Shown here: piece after piece, positions 1 through 8,011 of the stretch | Layout: each line of letters begins with the position of its first letter | Position numbering within the stretch: position 1 is the stretch's first letter | NCBI RefSeq assembly: GCF_900169065.1 | Contig: NZ_FXZB01000024.1 | Span: forward strand, 1 to 56,209 | Length of the DNA: 56,209 bases | Origin: Brevibacterium aurantiacum | GTDB lineage: Bacteria; Actinomycetota; Actinomycetes; Actinomycetales; Brevibacteriaceae | Direction of reading: 5' to 3' | Translations under genes and position numbers: made by a program | The notes under the pieces: model-generated | What the model saw: the letters and a program-made list of their open reading frames with translations, nothing else | The model's database searches: none | What the model was told of the DNA's origin: nothing

Positions 1-120
1 GACACCAACAAAAAGTCTGACGACAAAGCAGACACATCCGCAGACACTTCAGGCTCCAAAGACACCAACAAAAAGTCTGACGACAAAGCAGACACATCCG
101 CAGACACTTCAGGCTCCAAA
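1..120 (+). repeat. Two exact tandem copies of a 60-bp in-frame repeat
   Basis: Bases 1-60 and 61-120 are identical, and base 121 starts another partial match (gacacca). The unit is a multiple of three and encodes 20 residues of the LPXTG protein stalk. Perfect identity suggests recent expansion or ongoing homogenisation. The array may continue upstream of the window. Confidence 0.95.
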
Positions 121-705
121 GACACCAGCGATTCCGCGGGCACGACCGACGAGACTCCCGAGTCGAACACCCCGGAGGCAACCGCTCCGACCAACCCCGG
201 CACCGATGAAGGTGAGAAGAAGGGCGCAGCCACCGCGACCCAGGCACTCATCATCGATCCGACCGAGATCAGCTCCGAGGACTTCCTCAACGAGGGCATC
301 AAGCTCGGCATCACCGGCGCACAGCCGGGCGAGAAGATCACGATCACGGTCGAACACGCTCAGGGCAAGGTCGATCGCTACACCATGACGAAGGAAGCCG
401 ACTCCGAGGGCAAGGCGACCTTCGGCGTGCAGGCGAAGGTCAAGGCAGTGCTGGGCACGTACAACGTCACAGCTCAGGCTGACAGCTTCGACAAGCCACA
501 GGGCGGCAGCTTCACCGTCGTCACTAACGGCACCTCCGTCGACGAAGGCGGAGAGAACAGCAGCGACAACGGCAGCGATCTGCCTCGCACAGGTGCAGAG
601 ATGACCGGGCTCGCGCTCGGCGTCGGCCTCCTCGTTGTAGGTGCCGCAGCCGTCGTCATCACCCGTCGGCGGATGACCGCCTCCGACGATCCTGCGGAGT
701 TCTAA
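1..705 (+). CDS. LPXTG cell-wall-anchored protein, 5' end missing
   Basis: The reading frame is open from base 1, so the N-terminus with its signal peptide lies outside the window. The visible 234 residues begin with two identical 20-residue repeats (bases 1-60 and 61-120) rich in Asp, Lys, Ser and Thr, followed by a Thr/Pro/Glu-rich stretch and a roughly 100-residue beta-type domain of unknown family. The C-terminus has a full sortase signal: LPRTG (bases 580-594), a hydrophobic span and a basic RRR tail. Such proteins are cleaved by a sortase and linked to peptidoglycan. The repeat region looks like an extended stalk. An internal ATG at 385 is not the start, because coding potential and the repeat continue upstream in the same frame. 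The ABC-like gene follows after 6 bases. Function beyond surface anchoring is unknown. Confidence 0.88.
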   Translation, partial: DTNKKSDDKADTSADTSGSKDTNKKSDDKADTSADTSGSKDTSDSAGTTDETPESNTPEATAPTNPGTDEGEKKGAATATQALIIDPTEISSEDFLNEGIKLGITGAQPGEKITITVEHAQGKVDRYTMTKEADSEGKATFGVQAKVKAVLGTYNVTAQADSFDKPQGGSFTVVTNGTSVDEGGENSSDNGSDLPRTGAEMTGLALGVGLLVVGAAAVVITRRRMTASDDPAEF

Positions 706-711
706 GATCCG

Positions 712-1806
712 TTGAACGATGAATTGTCCCTAGCGGGGCTGCACCTCGGCGGACACCAGATCGATCTCGGTCGTCTCCGAGCAGGGACAATACTCGGTCT
801 CATGGGCAGCACGGACAGCACCACTGAGGTGGTGCTGTCCGTTGCTGCGCGCTCCGACGTCGCACCTCCACCGCAGTTCCCGACCGGAATCCGGTCGGGT
901 CTCATGCGTGTGCGCAGGTGGGTCAAGTCATATCTTCGCGAAGCCAATGCCGGATCTGGGGAGGCGGCATTGGCACAAGCGTGTACGGAATTCGGGCTTC
1001 GACCCGATGTGCTGGCACGTCGGTTCGGCGAACTCGATGCCAACGAACAGGCAAAACTCCGCCTGGCGGCGGCGTGGTCGACCGGAGCGACGTGGTTGAC
1101 CTTCATCGACCCCTTCGCATCCGTGCCGGGCCATGTGCGTGCAGGTCTGCGCGGTCGCCTGGCCGATCTGGCCGCCGCGCACGGCCGCGGGATCGTCTTC
1201 ACCTCGAATACGCTGACCGACTTCACCGTCGCCGAGGCGGCCGTGGCCGATATCGAAAAAGGCGAGCTCGTCGCGTTCGGCACTTTGGAACAGGTCGTCA
1301 CGGAGCCCAGGGGCTCCCTGCCCGCCGAGCTCAGCGGAGTCAACGTCTATTCCGGGCTGGCGCGCAAAGGGTGGCTGTCGATCGGCCACTCTGCAGTGAA
1401 GGCTCGGACCGAACTCGACGGGAAGGTCTTCGTCACCCTCGGGTGGCGCAGTGCCCTCCTGTCACTGGACGAGCACGACCCGGCGTTCACCTCGGCGACG
1501 GTGTTCGAGGCCATCGTCATCGGACTGCGCGATCGCGGATCCTGCCTGCAGGCGAAGCTGTCGCCGGTGGACACGGAGATGGGCCTCGCACTCGACGTGG
1601 ACCTGGCCGACCTGGCCGGGGTTCGCCGCGCCGGAACCGCCGGCGCTGACACCGATGGCGATCAATCCGGAACGGTGGGCGGGTTCGGATTGCTTCACCC
1701 CAGCCTCGGTTCGTCGATCGCAGAGCTGCGTGCCAACGTCAAGGTCGGCACCCATGTCTTCGTCGAGGTCGACACCTCGGCGCTGCACGCCTACTCAGTG
1801 GAATGA
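712..1806 (+). CDS. Degenerate ABC-type ATPase-like protein with TOBE-like C-terminus
   Basis: The 364-residue protein follows the layout of an ABC transporter ATP-binding subunit but its catalytic motifs are eroded. A Walker A-like loop at residues 29-38 reads GLMGSTDSTT, without the Lys of GxxGxGKS/T. A signature-like stretch lies at about 103-120. A Walker B-like segment ends in FIDPFA (about 131-136), with Asp but no following catalytic Glu. The H-loop position reads FTSNTLTD, with no His. The segment EKGELVAFGTLEQV resembles the usual end of an ABC domain. The last 70 or so residues look like a TOBE substrate-sensing domain. The start is TTG at 712, six bases after the LPXTG stop; no good ribosome-binding site is visible, so the start is uncertain. 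It is probably a non-hydrolysing regulatory or structural relative rather than an active transporter ATPase. Confidence 0.7.
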   Translation: MNDELSLAGLHLGGHQIDLGRLRAGTILGLMGSTDSTTEVVLSVAARSDVAPPPQFPTGIRSGLMRVRRWVKSYLREANAGSGEAALAQACTEFGLRPDVLARRFGELDANEQAKLRLAAAWSTGATWLTFIDPFASVPGHVRAGLRGRLADLAAAHGRGIVFTSNTLTDFTVAEAAVADIEKGELVAFGTLEQVVTEPRGSLPAELSGVNVYSGLARKGWLSIGHSAVKARTELDGKVFVTLGWRSALLSLDEHDPAFTSATVFEAIVIGLRDRGSCLQAKLSPVDTEMGLALDVDLADLAGVRRAGTAGADTDGDQSGTVGGFGLLHPSLGSSIAELRANVKVGTHVFVEVDTSALHAYSVE

Positions 1807-1925
1807 TGCCCGGCGGCGTACGTCTGGTCACTGCGACCCGCGTGTCCTCGCCGGTGATGGGGCTTCGCTGCGGCCGATTGGCATTAAACTGAAATTCCCT
1901 CATCCCCCACCGATTCAGGAGAGCA

Positions 1926-2885
1926 ATGCGAACTTCGCGCAAGCTTCTGATTTCGGCGCTCCTGATCATCGTCCTCACCGTGGCCGCAGTTCCGCTCCTC
2001 AACCTCACCGTCTACACTCCTGCCCGAGCTGCAGAGGCCTATATTTCGGCGATCGAGGACGCCAATGCCGAGCAGGCGTTCTCCTACCTCTCCTCCCCCA
2101 CTCCGTCCTCGACTCTGGCACTCAACCATGATGTGCTCTCAGCCGCACCCGACCTGCCGCGTGATCCCGAGGCGACGACGGTGTCGATGGACGGCGATCA
2201 TGCGAAGGTCTCGCTGAGCTATGTCCTGTCCTCGCAGACACAGACCGTGGATCTGTCCATGGTCAAGCTTCCGGCGAGGGCCGGACTGTTCGATCGCTGG
2301 GCGATCGAGCAGAAGGAGTGGCCCACACTCGACCTGCAGGTCGAAGGTTCGTCAACGGCCACGGTCAACGGCTATGGAGTCTCCGCGGGAACTGTTCCCG
2401 TGCTGTTCCCGGCCACCTACCTCGTCGGCTTCGATGCGACCTACCTGAAGTCGAAGCCCGAACGCGCCGAGGTGATCGCTCCGACCGACACCGCCGAGAT
2501 CGCGATGTCGCCCGAGCCCACTGCGAAGTTGGAGCAGGCTGTCGACGAGCAGATCACCGAGCATCTGCAGAAGTGTGTGAAGTCGAAGACCCTCTACCCT
2601 TCCGGATGCGTGTTCGGCTACGACACGGACAATGAGATCCTCGGCGACGTGAAATGGTCGCTGGCACGCGACCCCGAGGTCAGCCTGACCGCCTCGGGCA
2701 ACGACCTCGAACTCACCCCGTCCACGGTCGAGGTGCGCATCCAGGGCCGCTACCGCGATATCGTCACGGCCGCCGAACACGACTTCGACGAGACGCTCTC
2801 CTTCGTCATGGGAGGATCCGTGGTCGTCAAGTCCTCAAAGGTCAGCTTCGATCCGCGCCGCCTCGGAGACATCTCCGTGAAGTAA
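1926..2885 (+). CDS. Exported or membrane-anchored protein of unknown function
   Basis: A 319-residue protein with an N-terminal basic stretch and one hydrophobic segment (about residues 7-27) ending near the ARA/A pattern at 33-36, so it is a signal peptide or a signal anchor. The rest is a hydrophilic extracytoplasmic region. It starts with a helical part (AEAYISAIEDANAEQAFSYL) like the NTF2-type domains that precede many Gram-positive surface domains, followed by beta-rich sequence. Two cysteines (KCVKSK and SGCVFG) lie close together and could form a disulfide. The start at 1926 has a good ribosome-binding site (AGGAGAG) a few bases upstream. The gene is separate from the preceding ABC-like gene by 119 bases. 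I recognise no family. Confidence 0.75.
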   Translation: MRTSRKLLISALLIIVLTVAAVPLLNLTVYTPARAAEAYISAIEDANAEQAFSYLSSPTPSSTLALNHDVLSAAPDLPRDPEATTVSMDGDHAKVSLSYVLSSQTQTVDLSMVKLPARAGLFDRWAIEQKEWPTLDLQVEGSSTATVNGYGVSAGTVPVLFPATYLVGFDATYLKSKPERAEVIAPTDTAEIAMSPEPTAKLEQAVDEQITEHLQKCVKSKTLYPSGCVFGYDTDNEILGDVKWSLARDPEVSLTASGNDLELTPSTVEVRIQGRYRDIVTAAEHDFDETLSFVMGGSVVVKSSKVSFDPRRLGDISVK

Positions 2886-2897
2886 CGGCTTTGGGCG

Positions 2898-2919
2898 CGC
2901 CTGAGCGAGTCTTCAGGCG
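2898..2919. terminator. Hairpin between convergent genes
   Basis: CGCCTGA (2898-2904) pairs with TCAGGCG (2913-2919) around an 8-base loop, in the 71-bp gap between the convergent exported-protein and thioredoxin/NHL genes. The right arm belongs to a 13-base direct repeat (2907-2919 and 2951-2963), the second copy of which covers the end of the NHL gene. It could end transcription from both sides. No clear T-run follows. Confidence 0.5.
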
Positions 2920-2956
2920 TGCTTGGCTGAGCCTTTGAGCGTGCTCGTTTGAGTCT

Positions 2957-4900
2957 TCAGGCGCCGCGGAGGTCGAGGGTGAGCTCGGCCGGGGCCGTGT
3001 CGACAAGGTCGACTGGGATGCCCCAGTCCTGCTGGTAGAGGTGGCACGCAGCGTGCAGCGGGATCTCCCCGCCGGGCTCTCCATCGCAGGCGGCCGCTCG
3101 CGCGGTCACGTGCAGGACCCCCGACTCGAGTTCGGGGTTGATGACGATGTCGCGCTTCAGCCCCTCTGCTCCCCCGCCGCCGGAGACGATGAGTTCCGGA
3201 GGCGTGGATGAGACCTGCAGGTATGTGGGGTCGCCCCACCGGTCGTCAAGCTTCTGACCTGCGGGGACCGTGAAGCTCACACTCACGCCCACGGGTCCCG
3301 AGGCAATCTCCGTCGACGGCCGCTTGCTGGTCAGCGCACCCTCGTCGACACGCTGGGCGTCCTTGGGCAGCTTCACTCTGGTCAGGGCGTGCGAGGCGGA
3401 CTCGACGATGAGGAGTTCGGCATCGGCTGCCTCCGTGGCGGCGTCAGCGCTTCCGGCTGCTTCAAGGACGAAGATATCGGAGGGTTCGCGCAGCCCGCGA
3501 GCCAGCGTCGAGACCTCGTTCGTGGTGAAGTCATAGCGACGGATTGCGCCGTTGTAGGTGTCGGCGATTGCGATCGACCCATCGGGCAGGCTCCGCACGC
3601 CAAGGGGGTGCTGCAGCCTGGCCTCGGCGGCAGGTCCGTCACGGAAGCCGAAGTCGAAGAGCCCCTCGCCGATGAGAGTGGAGACTGCTCCGGTGCTCGG
3701 GTCGAGGCGACGGATCGCTGAAGTCTCCGAATCGGCGATGAACACATCGCCATCAGAGCTGAGATCGAGACCCGAAGTCTGTGCGAACCATGCGGCCTCG
3801 GCCTCACCGTCGGCCAGTCCTTCATTCATGGTGCCCGAGAGCAGGCGGATCGAGCCGGTTTCCGGGTCGAACGACCAGATGGTGTGGTTGCCTGCCATCG
3901 CCACAACCACCTCGGCGGTGGCGGGGATGTAGAGGACATCCCACGGTGAGGACAGCTTCACGTCGAGGGCGGGACCGTCGTAGCGGCCGAGCTCTCCGTG
4001 AGTCCCGACCACATTGTCGATCGCGCCGACCATGTGCTGTGATCCGGTGCCGGCGACCGTCGTCACGGTTTCGGTGTCGAGGTTGATGCCCCGCAGAGTG
4101 TGGTTGACGGTGTCGGCGACGACGAGGTGGTAGCCGGCCTTCGCGGCCACGTCATCGGGCAGGACGGTGATGCCGCCGGGTTCGCTGAAGCTCGCCGAGG
4201 TGAAGTCCCCGTCGTTCGCTCCGCGCTCTCCGGTGCCGATTCGTCGGATGATGTTCTGACCGGAAGCGTCGTATTCGACGAGGCTGTGGTGTCCTGAATC
4301 GGCGACGAGGAGGTTGCCCGAAGGCAGTTCGGTGACCTTGCCGGGGTAGAACAGTTCGGTCTCCGGTGCTGGTGGCGGCACGTAGGGGCCGTCTCCGGAG
4401 TGCAGCGTCCCCTTGGCTGAGTGCTCGTCGATGAGGCCTTCGATGATTTCGCCGAGGCCTGCTCCGTGGCCTTCGCCTGAGAGGGTGGCGACCAGGTAGC
4501 CCTCGGGGTCGATGACGGCCAGTGTGGGCCAGGCTCGGGCGGTGTATGCCTGCCAGGTGACGAGGTCTGGGTCGTCGAGGACGAGGTGCTCGACCTGGTA
4601 GCGTTCGACGGCCTGATCGACGGCCTCCACGGTGCGTTCGAACTCGAACTTCGGCGAGTGGACGCCGATGATGACGAGCTCCTTGTTGTACTTCTCCTCG
4701 AGCGGTCGCAGCTCATCGAGTACATGGAGGCAGTTGATGCAGCAGAAGGTCCAGAAGTCGAGCAGGATGACCTTGCCGCGCAGGTCGGCCAGGCTCAGGT
4801 CCTTGCCGCCGGAATTCATCCACCGGCGGCCGATGAGTTCAGGTGCACGCACCTTGACCTGGTGGGCGGATGCTGGGGATTCCTGCGGACTGGAGTTCAT
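2957..4900 (-). CDS. Thioredoxin-domain protein with NHL-repeat beta-propeller
   Basis: The 647-residue protein has an N-terminal AhpC/TSA-thioredoxin fold (about residues 15-170) with the redox motif in DFWTFCCINC: Cys54 and Cys57 form the CxxC pair, preceded by an extra Cys53. A large region with NHL-type repeats follows (about 190-500), recognisable by recurring segments such as LLVADSGHHSLVEYD and IAIADTYNGAIRRYD, which should form a beta-propeller. The C-terminal 100 or so residues are beta-rich. This architecture matches the NHLRC2-like family. No signal peptide is visible, so it is probably cytoplasmic. The role is likely thiol redox activity on an unknown partner. The ATG at 4900 has a GGAG a few bases upstream. 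Transcription is convergent with the gene ending at 2885. Confidence 0.88.
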   Translation of the reverse strand: MNSSPQESPASAHQVKVRAPELIGRRWMNSGGKDLSLADLRGKVILLDFWTFCCINCLHVLDELRPLEEKYNKELVIIGVHSPKFEFERTVEAVDQAVERYQVEHLVLDDPDLVTWQAYTARAWPTLAVIDPEGYLVATLSGEGHGAGLGEIIEGLIDEHSAKGTLHSGDGPYVPPPAPETELFYPGKVTELPSGNLLVADSGHHSLVEYDASGQNIIRRIGTGERGANDGDFTSASFSEPGGITVLPDDVAAKAGYHLVVADTVNHTLRGINLDTETVTTVAGTGSQHMVGAIDNVVGTHGELGRYDGPALDVKLSSPWDVLYIPATAEVVVAMAGNHTIWSFDPETGSIRLLSGTMNEGLADGEAEAAWFAQTSGLDLSSDGDVFIADSETSAIRRLDPSTGAVSTLIGEGLFDFGFRDGPAAEARLQHPLGVRSLPDGSIAIADTYNGAIRRYDFTTNEVSTLARGLREPSDIFVLEAAGSADAATEAADAELLIVESASHALTRVKLPKDAQRVDEGALTSKRPSTEIASGPVGVSVSFTVPAGQKLDDRWGDPTYLQVSSTPPELIVSGGGGAEGLKRDIVINPELESGVLHVTARAAACDGEPGGEIPLHAACHLYQQDWGIPVDLVDTAPAELTLDLRGA

Positions 4901-5041
4901 AGCTCCATCTTCACAGATTCACCGCCGCGACGGGAGACCCGGTGTCATCATGTGACCAACGCCCCAGCCCTCATCGTGCGGGCTGGCCCCGCGCCACGAC
5001 TCCGGCGCAGTGCGGTGGGCGGTGGGAGGTTGGGCGGCGGC

Positions 5042-5800
5042 TCAGGAGTAGTCGCGAGCGCCGAATACGCTGGAGCCGACGCGGACCATGGTTGCGCCCT
5101 CGGCGATTGCGAGCTCGAAGTCGTTGCTCATCCCCATGGACAGCTCCGTGGCCTCCGCGGGCATGACACCGGATGCGATGAGCTTCTCCCTCAGTTCCCG
5201 CAGGTCGGAATAGCTGGGACGGATCTCTTCGGGTGTGCGTCCTGGCAGGCCGATCGTCATCAGCCCGCGCAGCTTCATGCGTGAGAGTCCGCGGAGCTCG
5301 GTGATGAGACCTTCGGCCTCTTCAGGGGCGATGCCGGACTTCGAATCCTCGCGTGAGGTGTTGACCTGCACGAAGATGTCCACCGTCGAATCGAGCACCT
5401 CGAGGCGGTTGTTGATCTTCGTTACCAGTTCGAGGTTGTCGACGGACTGGATGCAGTGCGCGTGGCGCAGAGTGTGGTTGACCTTGTTCTTCTGCAGCGG
5501 GCCGATGAGATGAGCCTCGTGATCGAGATCGGCCAGATCCTCGGCCTTGCCGACCAGCTCCTGGACCTTGTTCTCGCCGATAAGTGTGAACCCGTGCTCG
5601 AGTGCGACGCGGATCTTGTCGGCCGGCTGGGTTTTGGTCGCGAGCAGCACCTGTACGTCGGTGCTCGTCCGACCGCTGGCCTCGGCGGCGGCCGCTGCAC
5701 GAGCAGCCACCTCGTCGAGGTTGTCCCTGATGGAGGCGATGGCCTCCGGGGACAGCGAATCGGGTGCGTTCTGTGGTTCGGGAGTGTCTGGGGAACTCAT
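5042..5800 (-). CDS. YggS/PLPBP-family pyridoxal phosphate homeostasis protein
   Basis: This protein binds pyridoxal 5'-phosphate and helps regulate the free PLP pool; it has the alanine-racemase N-terminal barrel but no known enzyme activity. Diagnostic segments are LLATKTQP with the PLP lysine (Lys56), GENKVQE, HLIGPLQKNK, VQVNTSREDSKSG, LRGLMTIG, and the C-terminal LSMGMSNDFELAI and VRVGSSVFGARDY. The ATG at 5800 gives 252 residues, near the family's usual size; an in-frame ATG at 5854 would add 18 residues with no homologous look. GGAAG lies just upstream of 5800, closer than ideal. In many actinobacteria yggS sits in the division cluster near ftsZ/sepF, but here it is separate from any division gene in view. 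Confidence 0.92.
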   Translation of the reverse strand: MSSPDTPEPQNAPDSLSPEAIASIRDNLDEVAARAAAAAEASGRTSTDVQVLLATKTQPADKIRVALEHGFTLIGENKVQELVGKAEDLADLDHEAHLIGPLQKNKVNHTLRHAHCIQSVDNLELVTKINNRLEVLDSTVDIFVQVNTSREDSKSGIAPEEAEGLITELRGLSRMKLRGLMTIGLPGRTPEEIRPSYSDLRELREKLIASGVMPAEATELSMGMSNDFELAIAEGATMVRVGSSVFGARDYS

Positions 5801-5872
5801 GCTTCCAGTCTTACACGTACCCGCTGAAGTTGCAGGTCGAGGGCACAGCGGCATGGGGCCCGGTTCTCTGCA

Positions 5873-5932
5873 AACGGTTGGTAAGTTCTCCTCGAAGCCC
5901 GTTCGGGGATCGAGGAGAACTTACCAACCGTT
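5873..5932. terminator. Long perfect hairpin downstream of mmsB
   Basis: Two perfect 23-bp arms (5873-5895 and 5910-5932) surround a 14-base loop that itself contains a CCC/GGG pair around gttc. The element lies 130 bases beyond the mmsB stop and 73 bases before the yggS start, both genes being on the minus strand, so it could insulate yggS. It is far longer than a typical intrinsic terminator and has no T-run, so an intergenic repeat element is an alternative. Confidence 0.65.
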
Positions 5933-6061
5933 GGTGTTCGTCCTGCGGAACACAGACTGTCAGCGGCCGCATGCTTGGCGGCGGCGTTCGTCCCAGCCAC
6001 TCGCCGTAACGGCGCTGCCCCTTGATCGGGCAGGCCCGCGCCTACTCGGGCAGCCCAGCCG

Positions 6062-6967
6062 CTATTCGGGCAGGCCCTTGGCCTTTGCATCGATGTTCTT
6101 GATCAGCGCCGAGGTGTCGAGGCCTTCGAGTCCGGCGTCGACGAGCTTCTGCAGCTGAGCGTGGACGAGCTGAGCCGCCGGCAGGTCGAGGCCCTGTGTC
6201 TCGGCGCCGGCGAGAGCCAGACCGACGTCCTTGCGCATGAGGGCTGTTGCGAACCCGGGCTTGAACGAGTTGTTCGACGCAGCTGTCTCTGTCACGCCGG
6301 GCACGGGGTACCAGGTGCGCAGCGGCCAGGAGTCTCCGGAGGAGACGGTGGCAATGTCGTAGAAGACCTTCGGGTCGAGTCCGAAGCGATCGGCGAGCAC
6401 TGCACCTTCGACGACGCCTTGCAGGCTGATCGAGAGCATCATGTTGTTGACGATCTTGGCGGCCTGGCCAGCGGCCTCGCCACCGGCGTGGAACATGTTG
6501 CCGGCCATCGGTTCGATGAAGGTCTTCGCCTCGGCCACGTCCTCATCGCTGCCGCCGAGCATGAAGGTCAGCGTGCCTGCCTCGGCACCTGTGACGCCGC
6601 CGGAAACCGGTCCGTCGACGAAACGGAACCCAGCCTTGACCGCTTCGGAGTGGAGGGCGCGAGCCGAATCGAAGTCGATGGTCGAAGAGTCGACGAGCAG
6701 GGTCTTGGTGTCCGCATGAGCCAGGACGCCGTCGGCTTCGAGATAGACCGCTCGGGCGTGCTCACCCTTGGGCAGCATCGTGAAGACGATGTCGGCTCCG
6801 GCGACCGCCTCGGCGATGGACTTCACGGGGTTCACCCCGTGCTTGGCTGCCTCTTCGACGGCGATCTCCATGAGATCGAAGCCATTGACGGTGTGACCGG
6901 CTTTCACCAGGTTTGCAGTCATCGGACGACCCATGTTCCCCAGGCCGATCCATCCAATCGTCGACAT
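6062..6967 (-). CDS. mmsB: 3-hydroxyisobutyrate dehydrogenase
   Basis: The enzyme oxidises 3-hydroxyisobutyrate to methylmalonate semialdehyde with NAD in valine degradation. The 301-residue product (family about 295-300) begins with the Rossmann signature IGLGNMG (Gly8, Gly10, Gly13). It contains the substrate-binding segment DGPVSGGVTGAEAG (about 118-131) and the catalytic-lysine segment GQAAKIVNNM (Lys171). An in-frame extension to 7060 was rejected because ATG 6967 has a strong GAGGAGG ribosome-binding site and begins exactly at the family N-terminus. It is transcribed divergently from a LysR regulator, with an inverted repeat in the shared promoter. Other beta-hydroxyacid dehydrogenases such as tartronate semialdehyde reductase are related, so substrate assignment is probable but not certain. 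Confidence 0.88.
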   Translation of the reverse strand: MSTIGWIGLGNMGRPMTANLVKAGHTVNGFDLMEIAVEEAAKHGVNPVKSIAEAVAGADIVFTMLPKGEHARAVYLEADGVLAHADTKTLLVDSSTIDFDSARALHSEAVKAGFRFVDGPVSGGVTGAEAGTLTFMLGGSDEDVAEAKTFIEPMAGNMFHAGGEAAGQAAKIVNNMMLSISLQGVVEGAVLADRFGLDPKVFYDIATVSSGDSWPLRTWYPVPGVTETAASNNSFKPGFATALMRKDVGLALAGAETQGLDLPAAQLVHAQLQKLVDAGLEGLDTSALIKNIDAKAKGLPE

Positions 6968-7057
6968 AAAATGCCTCCTCGCATCATGTTCTTCTGCTGA
7001 CTCAGTGTTGCCCCTCACATTACGCCAGTCGCTGCGGCAACACAGGTCGAGGAGAAT

Positions 7058-7081
7058 CACATATTCCGCACCGGATATGTG
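7058..7081. promoter_or_regulatory. Candidate LysR operator in the mmsB/lysR divergent promoter
   Basis: CACATAT at 7058-7064 is repeated in inverted form (ATATGTG at 7075-7081) with partial symmetry inside, including TTCC..CGGA. LysR-type regulators bind such interrupted dyads, often containing T-N11-A, in the gap between their own gene and a divergent target. It lies 22 bases before the regulator's ATG and 91 bases before the mmsB start. Confidence 0.6.
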
Positions 7082-7102
7082 CGCACACGCAGATAGGATG
7101 GG

Positions 7103-7984
7103 ATGACTATGGCTTCATATGCACCTGGCGGTTCCGGTTCGCAGATCTCACCCGAAGATCTGCTGACGCTGCTTGCCGTGGCTCGGCTGGGCAAGTTCAC
7201 GGCCGCCGCCCACAGCCTGGGGCTCAACCACACAACCGTGTCCCGACGCATCGCCGCCCTGGAGAAGGGATACGGCGAGCGGCTGCTCGTGGCCTCACCC
7301 GACGGGTGGGAGCTCAGTGCCGCCGGCCGTCATCTGCTGCCGGTGGCCGAGGACATCGAGGCCGCACTGGGACGCATCGACGCACACGCAAACTCGGCCC
7401 TGTCCGGCACGATTCGCCTGGCCTGCCCTCAGGCCTTCGCCCTCGAGTTCGCGGTACCGGCCCTGACCCGACTGCAGCACAGCCATCCCGGCCTGCAGTT
7501 CGAACTCATCGCGGCGACTCAACGGGCCCGACAGTACCGTTCGGGCGTGGACATCGAAGTTGTCGTCGGTCGACCGAACGCGCCGCGCAGCATCGCGCAG
7601 CACATTCGCGACTACCGGCTCCAGCTCTATGCCTCGCACGAATACCTGCGCAGCCACAGCACACCGACGACGATCGACGACCTCGCCGAGCATCGGCTCA
7701 TCTACTACATTGAGAACTCGCTTCAGGTCGACGACCTCGACGAGGCCGGCAGCGCTCTTCCGCGAAGCAAGGGATTCTTCCGCTCCACCTCGGTGCATGC
7801 TCACGTGCTCGCGACCTCGAATGGGGTCGGCATCGGGATCCTGCCCGACTTCCTCGCCGCGAACAACAGCCGCCTGGTGCAGGTGCTGCCTGATGAGTTC
7901 TCGAAACCGGTCTCCTATTGGGCCTCGGTCCGCCACGAATCCCTGCGCAATGCAGGGGTCCGCAGCGTCCTCGAGGTCCTCTGA
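7103..7984 (+). CDS. LysR-family transcriptional regulator
   Basis: A 293-residue regulator with the typical N-terminal winged helix-turn-helix (about residues 18-78). Diagnostic sequence is LLAVARLGKFTAAAHSLGLN, then HTTVSRRIAALE and LLVASPDGWELSAAG. The remaining part is the two-lobed periplasmic-binding-protein-like effector domain (about 90-290), with GVGIGILPDFLAA near its end. It is divergent from mmsB, the classical LysR arrangement, which suggests mmsB as a target; the convergent 3-hydroxybutyrate dehydrogenase gene downstream is the other candidate. The effector is unknown but a hydroxyacid or its CoA ester is plausible. The ATG at 7103 follows AGGATGGG closely; ATG 7109 is an alternative start. 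Confidence 0.88.
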   Translation: MTMASYAPGGSGSQISPEDLLTLLAVARLGKFTAAAHSLGLNHTTVSRRIAALEKGYGERLLVASPDGWELSAAGRHLLPVAEDIEAALGRIDAHANSALSGTIRLACPQAFALEFAVPALTRLQHSHPGLQFELIAATQRARQYRSGVDIEVVVGRPNAPRSIAQHIRDYRLQLYASHEYLRSHSTPTTIDDLAEHRLIYYIENSLQVDDLDEAGSALPRSKGFFRSTSVHAHVLATSNGVGIGILPDFLAANNSRLVQVLPDEFSKPVSYWASVRHESLRNAGVRSVLEVL

Positions 7985-8011
7985 GCCGAGCTCACCCCGA
8001 GCAGGCAACAC

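Noticed and set aside
1..120. Possible CRISPR repeats
   Set aside because: Repeats are directly adjacent without spacers and in frame with a surface protein.
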